Shown here piece by piece: positions 53,157-63,700 of a stretch of DNA of 64,000 nucleotides. Below the pieces are notes generated by a model. That model saw only the letters and a list, made by a program, of their open reading frames with translations. It had not been told where the DNA came from and did not search any database. Each line of letters begins with the position of its first letter. Position 1 is the stretch's first letter. Source of the stretch: Limnothrix sp. FACHB-406 (GTDB lineage: Bacteria > Cyanobacteriota > Cyanobacteriia > CACIAM-69d); contig NZ_JACJSP010000002.1 of assembly GCF_014698235.1 (NCBI RefSeq), positions 248,001 through 312,000 on the forward strand, written 5' to 3'. Both the position numbers and the translations under genes were made by a program.

Positions 53157-56100
53157 ATGTCGCGCCTGCTAATCAATGAGTACTACAAGCGGTTAGAGCG
53201 TTTGCGCGGGGCCAGTACTAATGAAGGTGTAACCAGCGGTGCATTTTTATTGCTTTTGTCGTCCTATTGTGATCGACGAAGCTATCAACTAGTTACTCAG
53301 CTCAGTCGCCATACTTCTAGAGGCAATCTGATCAGATTTGATGGTGTAGTACAGAACTACCTGCACTTTGATTTGGGCTATTGGGAAGCAAAAGATGAAA
53401 AGGATGATCTAGATCAGGAAATCGAAGCAAAATTCGACAAGGGTTATCCAAACGATAACATCCTGTTTGAAAATACAAGAGAAGCAATCTTATATCAAAA
53501 TGGCTCTGAAGTTTCTAGGATTGACCTAGCCAAACCTGACGAACTCGATAATTGTCTCAATCAGTTTTTAGATTATGAGCGGCCGGAGGTGAAGGGATTC
53601 CGGCAGGCGATCGAGAAGTTTCGGGAGGATTTGCCGCAAATTGTGGAGGTCTTGCGGGAAACGATTGCCCAGGAAGAAACCAGCAACCAGCGTTTTTTGG
53701 AGTTGCGCGATCGGTTTTGGGAAACTTGCAAAACGTCGATCAATCCGCAAATTACGCTGTTTGATGTGCAGGAAATTTTGATTCAGCATATTTTGTCTGA
53801 GGATATTTTCCTGAATGTGTTTAATGACGCGCAATTTCACCGGGACAACAACATTGCGCGGCAAGTGCAATCGGTGGTGGATACGTTTTTTACGGGTGGG
53901 TTGCGGCGAAATGTGCTGAAGTCGATCGACCACTATTACGGGGTGATTCGGCAGCAGTCGGCGGCGATCGCGGATCATCGCGAGAAGCAAGAGTTTCTGA
54001 AGTCGGTTTACGAAAATTTCTACAAGGCTTATAACCCGAAGGCGGCCGATCGGCTGGGGATTGTCTACACGCCGTCGGAAATTGTCAAGTTCATGATCCA
54101 GGGGACAAATTACCTGCTGGAGAAACATTTCGATCGGCTGTTGTCTGATGCAGGGGTGAAGATTCTTGATCCGGCGACGGGCACGGGGACGTTTATCACG
54201 GAGTTGATTGAATATTTGCCGGTGCGATCGCTGGAGCAAAAATATCGGGAGGATTTGTTTTGCAATGAGGTGGCGATTTTGCCGTACTACATTGCGAATT
54301 TGAATATTGAATATTGCTATCAGCAGAAAACTGGAACGTATGAGGAGTTCAACAATATTTGCTTTTTGGATACGTTGGATCATGCGGGGTTGAAGGAGGA
54401 GCAAAAGGATCTGTTTTCGATTTCGGTGGAAAATACGGAACGGATTCGGCGGCAAAATGCGGAAGATTTGACGGTGATTATTGGCAATCCGCCCTATAAC
54501 GCTTGGCAGGAAAATTTTAATCTCCGCAATCCAAATCGTCCTTACAAGGAAATTGATCAACGGGTTAAAGAAACCTATATCAAAAAAGGAACAGCCCAGA
54601 ATCAGATCGCTGTTTACGATATGTATGTGCGGTTTTATCGTTGGGCAGCCGATCGGTTGCGTGGTCAGGGAATCATTTCGTTTATTACGAATCGATCATT
54701 CATTAACTCTCGGGCTTTTGATGGCGTTCGGAAGTGCTTTTTTGAGGAATTTGACTATATTTACTTGCTGGATTTAGGGGGTGATGTGCGCGAAAATCCG
54801 AAGCTTTCGGGTACAACGCACAATGTGTTTGGAATTCAAGCGGGCGTGGCGATCGCCTTTTGTGTGAAGTTGCCAGTTGAACCGGGCGAAAAGCGCAATT
54901 GCCGAATTTTCTACATCGATCAGCCAGAAATGGCGACGGCGAAGGAAAAGCTGCGATTTTTGGCTGAAAGCTCACTGGAATTGTTGGCAAAGTCCGAGAT
55001 GGTGCGGATTAGACCCGATGCGAAACAAAACTGGATTAATCAGACGGACAACGATTTTGATCAGTTGTTGCCGCTGGTTGATAAGGAAGTGAAGGCAGGC
55101 CGGGGCGATCGATGTGTCTTTCGTCTATTTTCACGCGGCGTTGCAACAGGACGTGATGAGTGGGTTTATGATTTCTCTCTCGATTCATTGAACGAAAAAA
55201 TTGAATACATTATCGACGACTATAAAAATTGCCTGCAAAGCTCTCGTCAAGAAATTTCAAGAATCAAATGGGATGAGAAGCTATCCAGAACATTCCAAAA
55301 CATGATTCCTGTTCTTTTAGATAGGAAAAATTTCAAAAGAGCTTGGTATCGACCTTTTCAGACAATAAATCTCTATTTCGATGAAGTTTTAAATTCTAGA
55401 ACTGGCGAATTTTCAAAGATTTTTGTTTCTGAGTCTAGCAATCTTGCAATTTCTCTGACTGCTCCTGGATCGCAAAAGTCTTTTGTGAGCCTGATAGTTG
55501 ATTCGATTGCAGATTGGCATTTTGTTGGAGCAGCAGCAGGCACTCAATGCTTGCCAGTTTATACCTACGATCGCGATGGCAATCGCAGCGAAAACATCAC
55601 CGACTGGGCGCTGCAACAATTCCGCGACAACTATCAGGATTCACAGATTCAACGGCTCGATATTTTTCATTACACCTACGCCGTTTTGCACCATCCCGCC
55701 TATCGGCAAAAATACGAAATCAACCTCAAACGCGACTTTCCCCGACTGCCCCTCTATGCAGACTTTTGGCAATGGGCAAATTGGGGCCGCGACCTGATGG
55801 ATTGGCATATCAATTACGAAGTGATCGAACCCTATCCCCTCGATCGCACCGACCTGCCCCCCGACGAAAAAGCCAACCCACCCAAACTGAAAGCCGACAA
55901 AACCAAAGGAACCATTCAAATCGATCGGCTCACCACCCTCAGCGGCATTCCCCCGATCGCTTGGAACTACAAACTTGGCAACCGCAGCGCGATCGAATGG
56001 GTCTTAGATCAACACAAAGAAAAGACCCCCAAAGACCCAACGATTCGCGAACTGTTTAATACTTATCGCTTTGCCGACTACAAAGAACGGGCGATCGATT

Positions 56101-56192
56101 TGATTCAGCGCGTCTGTACCGTTAGCATCAAAACTATGGAAATCGTGCAACAAATGCCCGCTGAATCGGTGCATCAGCCGCGAGTTTTCTGA
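53157..56192 (+). CDS. Single-chain restriction-modification-like protein (type ISP/IIG-like N6-adenine methylase with N-terminal nuclease-like domain)
   Basis: About 1011 aa. The N-terminal domain contains NLIRFDGVVQNYLHFDLGYWEAKDEKDDLDQEIEAK, an Mrr/PD-(D/E)XK-like D...E-A-K pattern. Then a helical linker, and an N6-adenine methylase: LGIVYTPSEIVKFMIQGTNYLLEKHF, AdoMet loop ILDPATGTGTFITELIEYL, catalytic IIGNPPYNAW and IISFITNRSFI. The C-terminal ~400 residues are a type ISP-like target-recognition region ending in YKLGNRSAIEWVLDQHKEK. The SF2 helicase that lies between nuclease and methylase in LlaGI-like type ISP enzymes is absent. ATG at 53157 has GGGAG upstream; GTG 53094 and ATG 53127 are alternatives. 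Confidence 0.85.
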   Translation: MSRLLINEYYKRLERLRGASTNEGVTSGAFLLLLSSYCDRRSYQLVTQLSRHTSRGNLIRFDGVVQNYLHFDLGYWEAKDEKDDLDQEIEAKFDKGYPNDNILFENTREAILYQNGSEVSRIDLAKPDELDNCLNQFLDYERPEVKGFRQAIEKFREDLPQIVEVLRETIAQEETSNQRFLELRDRFWETCKTSINPQITLFDVQEILIQHILSEDIFLNVFNDAQFHRDNNIARQVQSVVDTFFTGGLRRNVLKSIDHYYGVIRQQSAAIADHREKQEFLKSVYENFYKAYNPKAADRLGIVYTPSEIVKFMIQGTNYLLEKHFDRLLSDAGVKILDPATGTGTFITELIEYLPVRSLEQKYREDLFCNEVAILPYYIANLNIEYCYQQKTGTYEEFNNICFLDTLDHAGLKEEQKDLFSISVENTERIRRQNAEDLTVIIGNPPYNAWQENFNLRNPNRPYKEIDQRVKETYIKKGTAQNQIAVYDMYVRFYRWAADRLRGQGIISFITNRSFINSRAFDGVRKCFFEEFDYIYLLDLGGDVRENPKLSGTTHNVFGIQAGVAIAFCVKLPVEPGEKRNCRIFYIDQPEMATAKEKLRFLAESSLELLAKSEMVRIRPDAKQNWINQTDNDFDQLLPLVDKEVKAGRGDRCVFRLFSRGVATGRDEWVYDFSLDSLNEKIEYIIDDYKNCLQSSRQEISRIKWDEKLSRTFQNMIPVLLDRKNFKRAWYRPFQTINLYFDEVLNSRTGEFSKIFVSESSNLAISLTAPGSQKSFVSLIVDSIADWHFVGAAAGTQCLPVYTYDRDGNRSENITDWALQQFRDNYQDSQIQRLDIFHYTYAVLHHPAYRQKYEINLKRDFPRLPLYADFWQWANWGRDLMDWHINYEVIEPYPLDRTDLPPDEKANPPKLKADKTKGTIQIDRLTTLSGIPPIAWNYKLGNRSAIEWVLDQHKEKTPKDPTIRELFNTYRFADYKERAIDLIQRVCTVSIKTMEIVQQMPAESVHQPRVF

Positions 56193-56268
56193 GGCTCCAG
56201 CCAAACCGCATGGGCATAATGGGAGCCATGGCCCAAACCGCAACCGCAACACCCGCGAGGCCCACCCC

Positions 56269-57003
56269 ATGATTGCTCAACTCGATCCGCAAACTCCTCC
56301 AGCGGTGATTTATCCCGACAGCGACGGCCAACCGATGGCAGACAACACCCAACAATTCCGCTGGATTACAGTCATTCAAGGCAATCTGGATTGGATTTTT
56401 GCCCAGAATGATCAAGTGTTTGTGGCCGGCGACCTGCTTTGGTATCCCGTGGAAGGCGACAACAAAACCCGCCAAGCGCCCGATGTGATGGTGGTGTTTG
56501 GGGTGGCTAAGGGCGATCGGGGTTCCTATATGCAATGGCGCGAAGGAAACATCGCCCCCCAGGTGGTTTTTGAGATTTTGTCGCCCGGCAATCGATTAGC
56601 AGAAATGCTGAAAAAACAGACGTTTTACGATCGCCACGGAGTCGAGGAATATTACATCTATGACCCCGATCGCCATGAACTCAGCGGATTTTTGCGCGGG
56701 GCAGCACCGACACCCTGGCTGACCCCGATCGAGTCCATGGAAAATTGGGTGAGTCCGCGCTTGGGCATCCGCTTTGAATTCACCGAAACTGGCCTGAATC
56801 TGTTTCAGCCGAACGGTCAGCCCTTTTTGACCTACGCGGAATTGGGCGAGCAACTGGTGAACGAGCGATCGCGCGCCGAAGCCGCCACCCAACGGGCCGA
56901 GGAGGAGCGCCAACGGGCAGAACAGGAGCGCCAACGGGCCGATCGCCTGGCGGAACAGTTACGCGCCCTGGGCATCGATCCCGATTGGCCAGCGGACGGG
57001 TAA
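56269..57003 (+). CDS. Uma2 family (DUF820) putative endonuclease
   Basis: 244 aa. PD-(D/E)XK-type fold common and multiplied in cyanobacteria: QVFVAGDLLWYPVEGDNKTRQAPDVMVVF (catalytic D in APDV), APQVVFEILSPGNRLAEMLKKQTFYDRHGVEEYYIYDPDRHEL (E-x-x-S and K-x-x-x-Y region). The C-terminal 45 residues form a charged coiled coil built of repeats (RAEEERQRAEQERQRADRLAE). Biological role unknown. It follows the methylase-nuclease by 76 bp on the same strand but is probably unrelated. Confidence 0.85.
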   Translation: MIAQLDPQTPPAVIYPDSDGQPMADNTQQFRWITVIQGNLDWIFAQNDQVFVAGDLLWYPVEGDNKTRQAPDVMVVFGVAKGDRGSYMQWREGNIAPQVVFEILSPGNRLAEMLKKQTFYDRHGVEEYYIYDPDRHELSGFLRGAAPTPWLTPIESMENWVSPRLGIRFEFTETGLNLFQPNGQPFLTYAELGEQLVNERSRAEAATQRAEEERQRAEQERQRADRLAEQLRALGIDPDWPADG

Positions 57004-57117
57004 GGCACTTCAGAACAGAATCGGGCCATTTTGGGGGGTGAATGGGCCTCTGCCTATACCATTTGGTTGAAAGAATCGCGGATTCGATCGCGATCGCCCT
57101 TGCTCCTGTCTCGTCCT

Positions 57118-58266
57118 ATGTCTGAGTTTGTTGCCGTCGATGCCCCCGCTGCCACCGAGTTCGATCGGGCAATGATGCGCCGTTGTCTAGCGTTGGCGCG
57201 TCAGGCCCTGGGGCGCACGGCCCCAAACCCAATGGTGGGTAGCGTGATTGTGCAGGGTACGGAAGTGGTGGGAGAAGGGTTCCATCCCGGCGCGGGCCAG
57301 CCCCATGCGGAGGTGTTTGCCTTGCGGGCCGCGGGCGATCGGGCGCGGGGAGCCACCGTGTATGTCAGCCTTGAACCCTGCAATCACTACGGCCGCACGC
57401 CGCCCTGTTCCAAGGCGCTGGTGGCAGCGGGCGTGGCCAAGGTGGTGATTGGGACGGTGGATCCGAACCCACAGGTGGCGGGCCAAGGGATTGCCACCTT
57501 GAATGCGGCGGGCATTGAAACCTTGGTGGGGGTGGAACGGGCCGCGTGCGATCGGCTGAATGAGCCGTTTTTTTATCGAATTCAGCAGGGTCGGCCCCTG
57601 GGCATTTTGAAATATGCCATGACCCTGGATGGCAAAATTGCCACCACCCACGGCCACAGCGCTTGGGTGACCGATGAGCGGGCCCGGGCGGAGGTGCATC
57701 ACCTGCGGGCCGGTTGCGATGCGGTAATTGTGGGGGGGAACACGGTGCGGCGCGATAACCCCAAGCTCACCAGCCACGGCCTGGAAAGTCACGATCCGCT
57801 GCGGGTGGTGATGACCCGGCGACTGGAGTTGCCCCAAACCACGGCGGATGGTCGAATTTTGCACCTGTGGGAGCCGTCGGAAGCGCCAACTTTGGTGTTG
57901 ACTTTGCCGGGGGCAAATCCGGAAATGCAAGCTTGGCTGCGCGATCGGGGTGTTGAGGTGCAGGAAGTGCCCGACCTGTCGCCGGCCCGGGCGATCAAGG
58001 TGTTGAATCAGCGGCAATTTCTATCGGTGTTGTGGGAATGTGGCGGGGCCCTGTCGGCCCAGGCGATCGCCGATGGATCGGTGCAAAAAATCCTGGCGTT
58101 TATTGCGCCCAAAATTGTCGGCGGCGTGGCAGCTCCGTCCCCGGTGGGCGATTTGGGGCTGACGCAAATGGGCGACGCGATTGCCCTGGAGCGGGTCACC
58201 TGGCGATCGGTGGGCCAAGACTTCGCGATCGAGGGCTACTTGCGTCCCCTCAAAAAAACCGATTAG
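57118..58266 (+). CDS. ribD: Bifunctional riboflavin deaminase/reductase RibD
   Basis: Deaminates the pyrimidine precursor and then reduces its ribosyl chain in riboflavin synthesis. 382 aa. N-terminal zinc deaminase: GRTAPNPMVGSVIV, HPGAGQPHAEVFAL (His/Glu), VSLEPCNHYGRTPPCSKAL (two zinc Cys). C-terminal reductase: GILKYAMTLDGKIATTHGHSAWVTDERARAEVHHLRAGCDAVIVGGNTVRRDNPKLT and LWECGGALSAQAIADG. ATG at 57118 fits the family; the longer frame to 57031 does not. Its stop overlaps the end of the convergent small gene at 58263. Confidence 0.96.
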   Translation: MSEFVAVDAPAATEFDRAMMRRCLALARQALGRTAPNPMVGSVIVQGTEVVGEGFHPGAGQPHAEVFALRAAGDRARGATVYVSLEPCNHYGRTPPCSKALVAAGVAKVVIGTVDPNPQVAGQGIATLNAAGIETLVGVERAACDRLNEPFFYRIQQGRPLGILKYAMTLDGKIATTHGHSAWVTDERARAEVHHLRAGCDAVIVGGNTVRRDNPKLTSHGLESHDPLRVVMTRRLELPQTTADGRILHLWEPSEAPTLVLTLPGANPEMQAWLRDRGVEVQEVPDLSPARAIKVLNQRQFLSVLWECGGALSAQAIADGSVQKILAFIAPKIVGGVAAPSPVGDLGLTQMGDAIALERVTWRSVGQDFAIEGYLRPLKKTD

Positions 58267-58514
58267 GGGTGCATCCCTTCCGCCGCCGCCCAACCCAGCA
58301 ACTCCGCCTCATCCTCGATCGCCACTTCCACGTAGGCCTTGAGTTGCCCCAGGTTGCCACCCGCCAGGGTCAGCGCCGCCATCAACACTTGCTCCGTGTG
58401 GGCTGTGGCGGCCGGGTCTTGGGGATAGTTCACCAAAATTCCCAGCACGGTTTCTTGCTGTTCGATCGGGAACTGGGCTTTGACGTAATCTCGAATCGCT
58501 TGGGGCAACAACAT
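58263..58514 (-). CDS. Small hypothetical protein (83 aa)
   Basis: Reads MLLPQAIRDYVKAQFPIEQQETVLGILVN and ends VAIEDEAELLGWAAAEGMHP; helical and acidic. Family not recognised. Stop overlaps the end of ribD by 4 bp in convergent orientation. ATG at 58514 preferred. Confidence 0.6.
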   Translation of the reverse strand: MLLPQAIRDYVKAQFPIEQQETVLGILVNYPQDPAATAHTEQVLMAALTLAGGNLGQLKAYVEVAIEDEAELLGWAAAEGMHP

Positions 58515-58592
58515 CGCAATCCTCCCGATCACCGAAAGCGACTGATTAGATGTTACTAACCAGCCGCTCTCAGGGTTTTTGGGATTTTAAAA

Positions 58593-58664
58593 AGCGGGTG
58601 ACGCGATTCGAACGCGCGACATTCACCTTGGCAAGGTGACGCTCTACCACTGAGCTACACCCGC
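58593..58664 (-). tRNA. tRNA-Gly (anticodon GCC)
   Basis: 72-nt cloverleaf on the minus strand: acceptor GCGGGTG/CACCCGC with discriminator T, D arm GCTC...GAGC, anticodon stem TCACC/GGTGA around loop TTGCCAA (anticodon GCC), and T arm GCGCG-TTCGAAT-CGCGT. CCA is not encoded. Confidence 0.97.
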
Positions 58665-58934
58665 TTGCGTTTGACGCTTTAGTAGAATGCCAAGAGTTTT
58701 TTGATTTGTCAAGGGTTTCAGAAAAATTTTTCCTACCCAGCAAGGGCCCCAACCAGGGCAGCCAAGGGAACTGGGGCCAAGAGGCCAGGTGATGTTGCCC
58801 AAAGCCAACGCTTCCGGCCACGAGGCTGCTAACGATGGTCCATTCCAGCCAAAGGGGCAGAGGGCGAGGCCGGGGGTCAGGGAGTTGCATAGGGAGGTGG
58901 AGAGGGGATGAGCCGATCGCGTGGGAGCACCACC

Positions 58935-60452
58935 TCAAAGCAGGCCCATGGCCCGTTGGGTGGTTAGGTCAGCAATGCCGGTGGGGCTGAGTCGTCGCGA
59001 TCGCTGGAAGTTGATGACGGCCTGGGCGGTGAGGTTGTCATAGACTCCGTTTACCCGATCGAACCCCAGGAGACCAAGGGCAGCCAGGCGCTGTTGCAGG
59101 GCCGTGACGCGCACCCCTCGATCGCCCGGCATTAGCCACCGATCATCGCTGCGGGCACTGGGCGATCTCTGGGCCAGGGGGCTGGTGTTGGGAATGGCTC
59201 GCGGGGCGGCGGCGGGCCGAGGCGATTGGAAGGCAGGGACGGCGCGGGCTGGTGTTGCCGAGTTGGGGGCAGGGCTGGCTTGGCTACCGCTGGAGACCCC
59301 AAACAGGGCCCGGAGGGTGGCGGGGCTGGCTTGGCCCGTGGCGGGGAGTTGGCGCGATCGCTGGAAGGCGGTGACGGCTGCTTGGGTGATGTCGCCATAG
59401 AATCCGGTGCTGCGGGCTTTGAGGAATCCCAAGGCTCGCAACTGATCTTGCAGGGCCTTGACCCGATCGCCGCTGTCTCCGGGTTTCAAGGCCTGGTAAT
59501 CGGGATTGAGGGGCCGCATGGACGGGTGATCGGGTGGGTTGACCGGGGTGGCCGGTTGGGCTGGTGTTGGCTGGGTCGATCGCTGGCTGACTGCTTGGCG
59601 ATCGGCGGGTTGCCCATTGGTCGATCGGGCATTGGTCGATCGGGGATTCGCCGGTTGGGCCGCCAGACGGGTTTCGATCGCCCGCAGGGTTTCCGGTGTG
59701 GCCCGGCCCGTGGCGGTCAACCCCGCCGCCTGTTGGAAAGCTCGCACCGCCCGGCTGGTGATTGGCCCATAGAACCCCGTGGGCGTGGTTGTGAAAAAGC
59801 CCAACTGGCGCAAGCGGGTTTGCAGTTGCCGAACGGCGGCGCTCCGTTGGCCGGGCCCCAGTCCATTGCTGGCTGTGGCCGGTTGGCTGGAAATCGGGCG
59901 GTTGGGCTGGGTTGGCGTGCCTTGGCCGCTGTCGGTTCCGGCTCGATCGCGCAGGGCCTGCATGGTGGCCAAGTCCACATGACCCGTGGTTGAGAGGTTC
60001 AGGGATTGCTGAAACCGTTCCAGGGCTTGGCGAGTGGGGCTGTCGAAATTGCCAGTGGGTTCGGCGGCCAAAAAGCCCAACCGATTCAGGAGCCGTTGCA
60101 ATTCCCTGGTGCTGGGGCCCCGATCGCCCGGTTGCAAATTCGCCACCAAGGTTAAATCAGCCCCCGTGGCTTCCAGGAGCGATCGCTTCGTCACAATATC
60201 CACCGCCCCCTTGGTATAGAGACCCCGCGATCGCTGAAAGGCTTCTAGGGCAGCGGCCGTGGCGTTATCAAACTGGCCATTAAGGGGGCCGCCGTAATTA
60301 CCCAGGGTTTTCAGTTGTCGTTGCAAGCGCACCACGCTGGGGCCCGCATCACCCGATCGCTGGCTGGCCGACAGGGCCCAAGCGGGCGCACCGCCCAAGA
60401 CCACAACCCCGATCGCTGTTGCCACACAACTTCGCTCGATCGCCCGGCCCAT
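58935..60452 (-). CDS. Exported protein with five peptidoglycan-binding (PG_binding_1) repeats
   Basis: 505 aa. Signal peptide ATAIGVVVLGGAPAWALSA, then five PG_binding_1 modules recognisable by the repeated pattern V-x2-LQ-x2-L-x2-LG ... G-x-Y/F-x5-T-x2-A-V-x2-FQ-x2-x-GL: near residues 38-95, 107-168, 205-262, 330-385 and 445-503. The modules are joined by Thr/Pro/Ala/Gln-rich linkers rich in low-complexity repeats (STNARSTNGQPADRQ). No catalytic domain is present. It probably coats or organises the periplasmic cell wall. Confidence 0.88.
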   Translation of the reverse strand: MGRAIERSCVATAIGVVVLGGAPAWALSASQRSGDAGPSVVRLQRQLKTLGNYGGPLNGQFDNATAAALEAFQRSRGLYTKGAVDIVTKRSLLEATGADLTLVANLQPGDRGPSTRELQRLLNRLGFLAAEPTGNFDSPTRQALERFQQSLNLSTTGHVDLATMQALRDRAGTDSGQGTPTQPNRPISSQPATASNGLGPGQRSAAVRQLQTRLRQLGFFTTTPTGFYGPITSRAVRAFQQAAGLTATGRATPETLRAIETRLAAQPANPRSTNARSTNGQPADRQAVSQRSTQPTPAQPATPVNPPDHPSMRPLNPDYQALKPGDSGDRVKALQDQLRALGFLKARSTGFYGDITQAAVTAFQRSRQLPATGQASPATLRALFGVSSGSQASPAPNSATPARAVPAFQSPRPAAAPRAIPNTSPLAQRSPSARSDDRWLMPGDRGVRVTALQQRLAALGLLGFDRVNGVYDNLTAQAVINFQRSRRLSPTGIADLTTQRAMGLL

Positions 60453-60748
60453 GGTGGTGTCCTCCTGCTTGCTGATGCTGATGGTTAGGGGCTGGCTGTT
60501 GTTTGAACCGTGACTTGGAGCCGTTCCTGTGCATGGCTGCTTTTGAAGGCTACTTTGGATCGTTGCCTCATCCCGAAGGCTGAGTCCAAGGACTGGTTCA
60601 ACGGAGCCAAGCTTGTCCTGGCCATGCTAGCTCAGGCGATCGACCGGTTTGCAGGGTCGGTTGCAACGGTTGCGCTGGGCGGGCGGAAGCCCCCACGACC
60701 AACCGTTGCCCGATACTATGAAAGACTCCGAAAGACTCCTTTGGCCAT
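60453..60748. other. Intergenic region between the PG-binding gene and mutS
   Basis: 296 bp between divergent genes; contains a 10-bp tandem duplication GAAAGACTCC just before the mutS start (60720-60739). No gene seen. Confidence 0.5.
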
Positions 60749-63700
60749 ATGAGTGCCTCTGCCACGCCGCGTGAGATTCCTAACGCTGACTATCGGCTGC
60801 TGAACCGCGATCAGCTCACGCCGATGATGCAGCACTATGTCTCGGTCAAAGAACAACATCCCCAAGCCCTGTTGCTCTATCGAGTGGGTGACTTTTTCGA
60901 GACTTTTTTCCAGGATGCTTGCACGATCGCGGAAGTGCTGGAGTTGGTGCTGACTTCCAAGGAGGGCGGCAAAGATATTGGGCGCGTACCCATGGCCGGT
61001 GTGCCGCACCACGCGATCGAGCGCTATGCGGCGCAACTGGTGGAAAAGGGCTATGCGGTGGCCCTCTGTGACCAAACCCAGGATGCCGCCGAAGCTCAGG
61101 GGTTGGTGCGGCGGGAGGTGACCCGAATTCTCACGCCGGGGACGGTGCTCGAAGAGGGCATGTTGGCGGCCCGCAAAAATAACTTTTTGGCGGCGATCGT
61201 GCTGGAGCGTCGCCATTGGGGCTTGGCCTATGCGGACATTTCCACCGGGGAGTTTTGGGCCACCCAAGGGGAAGAGCCAGAACCCTTGGTGCAAGAGCTG
61301 TTGCGCCTGAGTCCGTCGGAAGTGTTAGTGCCGGTGAATGCACTGGATTTGGTGGGACTGTTGCGGCCGGGCGAGAGTCGATCGCACCTGAAGGGGCGGG
61401 ACTTTCCCGATTGGTTACCCGGCCAGTTTTGCTATGCCCTGCGGCCCCAATCGCGGTTTGGGCTGGCGGAAGCAAGGCAACGATTGCTCGATCGCTTCCG
61501 GCTGCGATCGCTCGAAGGGGTGGGCTGCGATCGCCGGCCCTTGGCGGCCCGGGCGGCGGGCGGGCTGTTGACCTATCTCACGGAAACCCATCCCAGCTCC
61601 GAAGACCAAACCCGCGAAATTCCGCTGCAACTGCTCAAAACCTACGAAATTACAGACTATTTAATTCTGGATTACCAAACCCGCCGGAATTTGGAAATTG
61701 TCCAAACCGTGCGCGATGGAACCCTGACCGGATCGCTACTGTGGGCGCTCGATCGCACCGTAACGGCCATGGGCGGTCGGGCCCTGCGTCGTTGGTTGCT
61801 GCAACCCCTGCTGGATTTGGATGGAATTCGGGCCCGCCAAGGGGCGATCGGGGAACTGATTGACCAGCCCGACTTGCGCCAGGATCTGCAGCGGCTGTTG
61901 CGGGAAATGTATGACCTGGAGCGGTTGGCGGGGCGGGCCGGGGCGGGCACGGCCAACGCCCGGGATTTGGTGGCTTTGGCGGATTCCTTGGGTCGGTTGC
62001 CGGAGCTGGCCCAAGTGGTGGGCGGAGGCCGATCGCCCTATTTCCGCGTGTTGCAACAAGTGCCGCCGGCCCTGGAGCAATTGGGCGATCGCCTACGCAG
62101 CCACCTGGTTGATGAGCCGCCCCTGTCGGTCACCGAAGGCGGCCTGGTTCGGGATGGTGTGAACCATGCCTTGGACACCATGCGCCAGCAATCGGCGGGC
62201 GATCGGGACTGGCTGGCCAACTTGGAGGCGATCGAGCGGCAACGCACCGGCATCAACACCCTAAAAGTGGGCTACAACAAAACCTTTGGCTACTTCATTG
62301 GCGTGTCCCGGGCCAAGGCGGATCTCGTGCCCGAGGACTATATCCGCAAGCAAACCCTCGTGAACGAAGAGCGCTACATCACCCCGGAGCTGAAGGAGCG
62401 GGAAGCGCGAATTTTGTCGGCCCGCGAAGACCTGAACCGGTTGGAATACGAGATTTTCTGTGAGTTGCGATCAGCTACGGGGGAGCTGGCGAATCAAATT
62501 CGCAAGGTGGCCCTGGCGGTAGCGGCGATCGATGTGTTGACCAACTTTGCCGAACTGGCGATCGCCCGGGGCTATTGCCGACCCGTGATTGATCGAGGCC
62601 GCACGATCGAGATTCGGCAGGGTCGCCACCCGGTGGTTGAACAATCCCTACCGGAAGGGTTCTTTGTGCCCAACTCGACCCAGTTGGGGTATGAACGATC
62701 GGGCGATCGGGCGGGGAGCCAGTCTGGTGCGCTGGTGGCTGCTTCCTTGGGTGCATCGATTGATTTATCAATCGATGTATCAATTAATACTCGACTTGAT
62801 TCGGGCGATCGTGACTTTGATCAACACTTTGATCAACTGTCCGATCGCCCAAAAAATCCACCCCTTAGGTCAGACCTTAATCCAGCCCTTGACTCGGCTG
62901 GCCATGCCACTTTTGATCCATCCCTTGCGCCCTCGCCTGGGTCATCGACCAATCAGCCTCAGGCCGATTTACCCGACGGGCCCCATTTGCCCGATTTAGT
63001 GGTGCTCACGGGGCCCAACGCCAGCGGCAAGAGTTGCTATTTGCGGCAAGTGGGCCTCATTCAGCTCATGGCCCAGGTGGGATCCTACGTGCCAGCCCAG
63101 GCGGCCCATTTGGGAATCTGTGATCGAATCTTTACCCGGGTGGGGGCGGTGGATGACTTGGCCACCGGGCAATCGACCTTCATGGTGGAAATGAACGAAA
63201 CGGCTAATATTCTCAACCACGCCACCGATCGATCCCTGGTCTTGCTCGATGAAATTGGGCGCGGAACGGCCACCTTTGATGGACTGGCGATCGCCTGGTC
63301 GGTGGCGGAATATTTGGCCAGTGAACTGCGCGCGCGATCGATCTTTGCCACCCACTACCACGAGCTAAACGAACTGGCCACCCTGTTGGACAACGTGGCT
63401 AACTACCAAGTGGCCGTCAAAGAATTGCCCGATCGCATTGTGTTTTTGCATCAGGTGCAACCGGGCGGAGCCGATCGCTCCTACGGCATCGAAGCGGCCC
63501 GCCTGGCTGGGTTGCCCCCCAGCACGATCGCCCGGGCCCGCGAAATCATGGCCCAAATTGAAAAACACTCAAAAATCGCCGTAGGCCTGCGCAAAACCGC
63601 CCAAACGGGGCCTCGGACTCACTCAAAAACTGCTAATGAGCTAAACAGCGCCTCAGAGCCGCCCATCGCCCAATTAGACATTTTTGGAAATGGGAGTTAG
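60749..63700 (+). CDS. mutS: DNA mismatch repair protein MutS
   Basis: Mismatch-recognition ATPase. N-terminal mismatch-binding motif [11 protein letters not shown] (the F-x-E finger) at about 48-58; connector and lever domains follow; clamp and lever segments include [46 protein letters not shown]. ATPase: [18 protein letters not shown] (Walker A about 754), [35 protein letters not shown] and ATHYHEL. 983 aa against ~850 for E. coli: the excess is a ~100-residue polar insertion (about 645-745) just before the ATPase P-loop strand. The C-terminal dimerisation tail ends in IAQLDIFG. Confidence 0.97.
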   Translation: MSASATPREIPNADYRLLNRDQLTPMMQHYVSVKEQHPQALLLYRVGDFFETFFQDACTIAEVLELVLTSKEGGKDIGRVPMAGVPHHAIERYAAQLVEKGYAVALCDQTQDAAEAQGLVRREVTRILTPGTVLEEGMLAARKNNFLAAIVLERRHWGLAYADISTGEFWATQGEEPEPLVQELLRLSPSEVLVPVNALDLVGLLRPGESRSHLKGRDFPDWLPGQFCYALRPQSRFGLAEARQRLLDRFRLRSLEGVGCDRRPLAARAAGGLLTYLTETHPSSEDQTREIPLQLLKTYEITDYLILDYQTRRNLEIVQTVRDGTLTGSLLWALDRTVTAMGGRALRRWLLQPLLDLDGIRARQGAIGELIDQPDLRQDLQRLLREMYDLERLAGRAGAGTANARDLVALADSLGRLPELAQVVGGGRSPYFRVLQQVPPALEQLGDRLRSHLVDEPPLSVTEGGLVRDGVNHALDTMRQQSAGDRDWLANLEAIERQRTGINTLKVGYNKTFGYFIGVSRAKADLVPEDYIRKQTLVNEERYITPELKEREARILSAREDLNRLEYEIFCELRSATGELANQIRKVALAVAAIDVLTNFAELAIARGYCRPVIDRGRTIEIRQGRHPVVEQSLPEGFFVPNSTQLGYERSGDRAGSQSGALVAASLGASIDLSIDVSINTRLDSGDRDFDQHFDQLSDRPKNPPLRSDLNPALDSAGHATFDPSLAPSPGSSTNQPQADLPDGPHLPDLVVLTGPNASGKSCYLRQVGLIQLMAQVGSYVPAQAAHLGICDRIFTRVGAVDDLATGQSTFMVEMNETANILNHATDRSLVLLDEIGRGTATFDGLAIAWSVAEYLASELRARSIFATHYHELNELATLLDNVANYQVAVKELPDRIVFLHQVQPGGADRSYGIEAARLAGLPPSTIARAREIMAQIEKHSKIAVGLRKTAQTGPRTHSKTANELNSASEPPIAQLDIFGNGS

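Noticed and set aside
58570-58938. 122-aa minus-strand frame ending SGCSSVVERHLAKVNVARSNRVTRF
   Set aside because: The C-terminal part is the well-known false translation of a tRNA gene (tRNA-Gly here), and the rest shows no family or ribosome-binding site.
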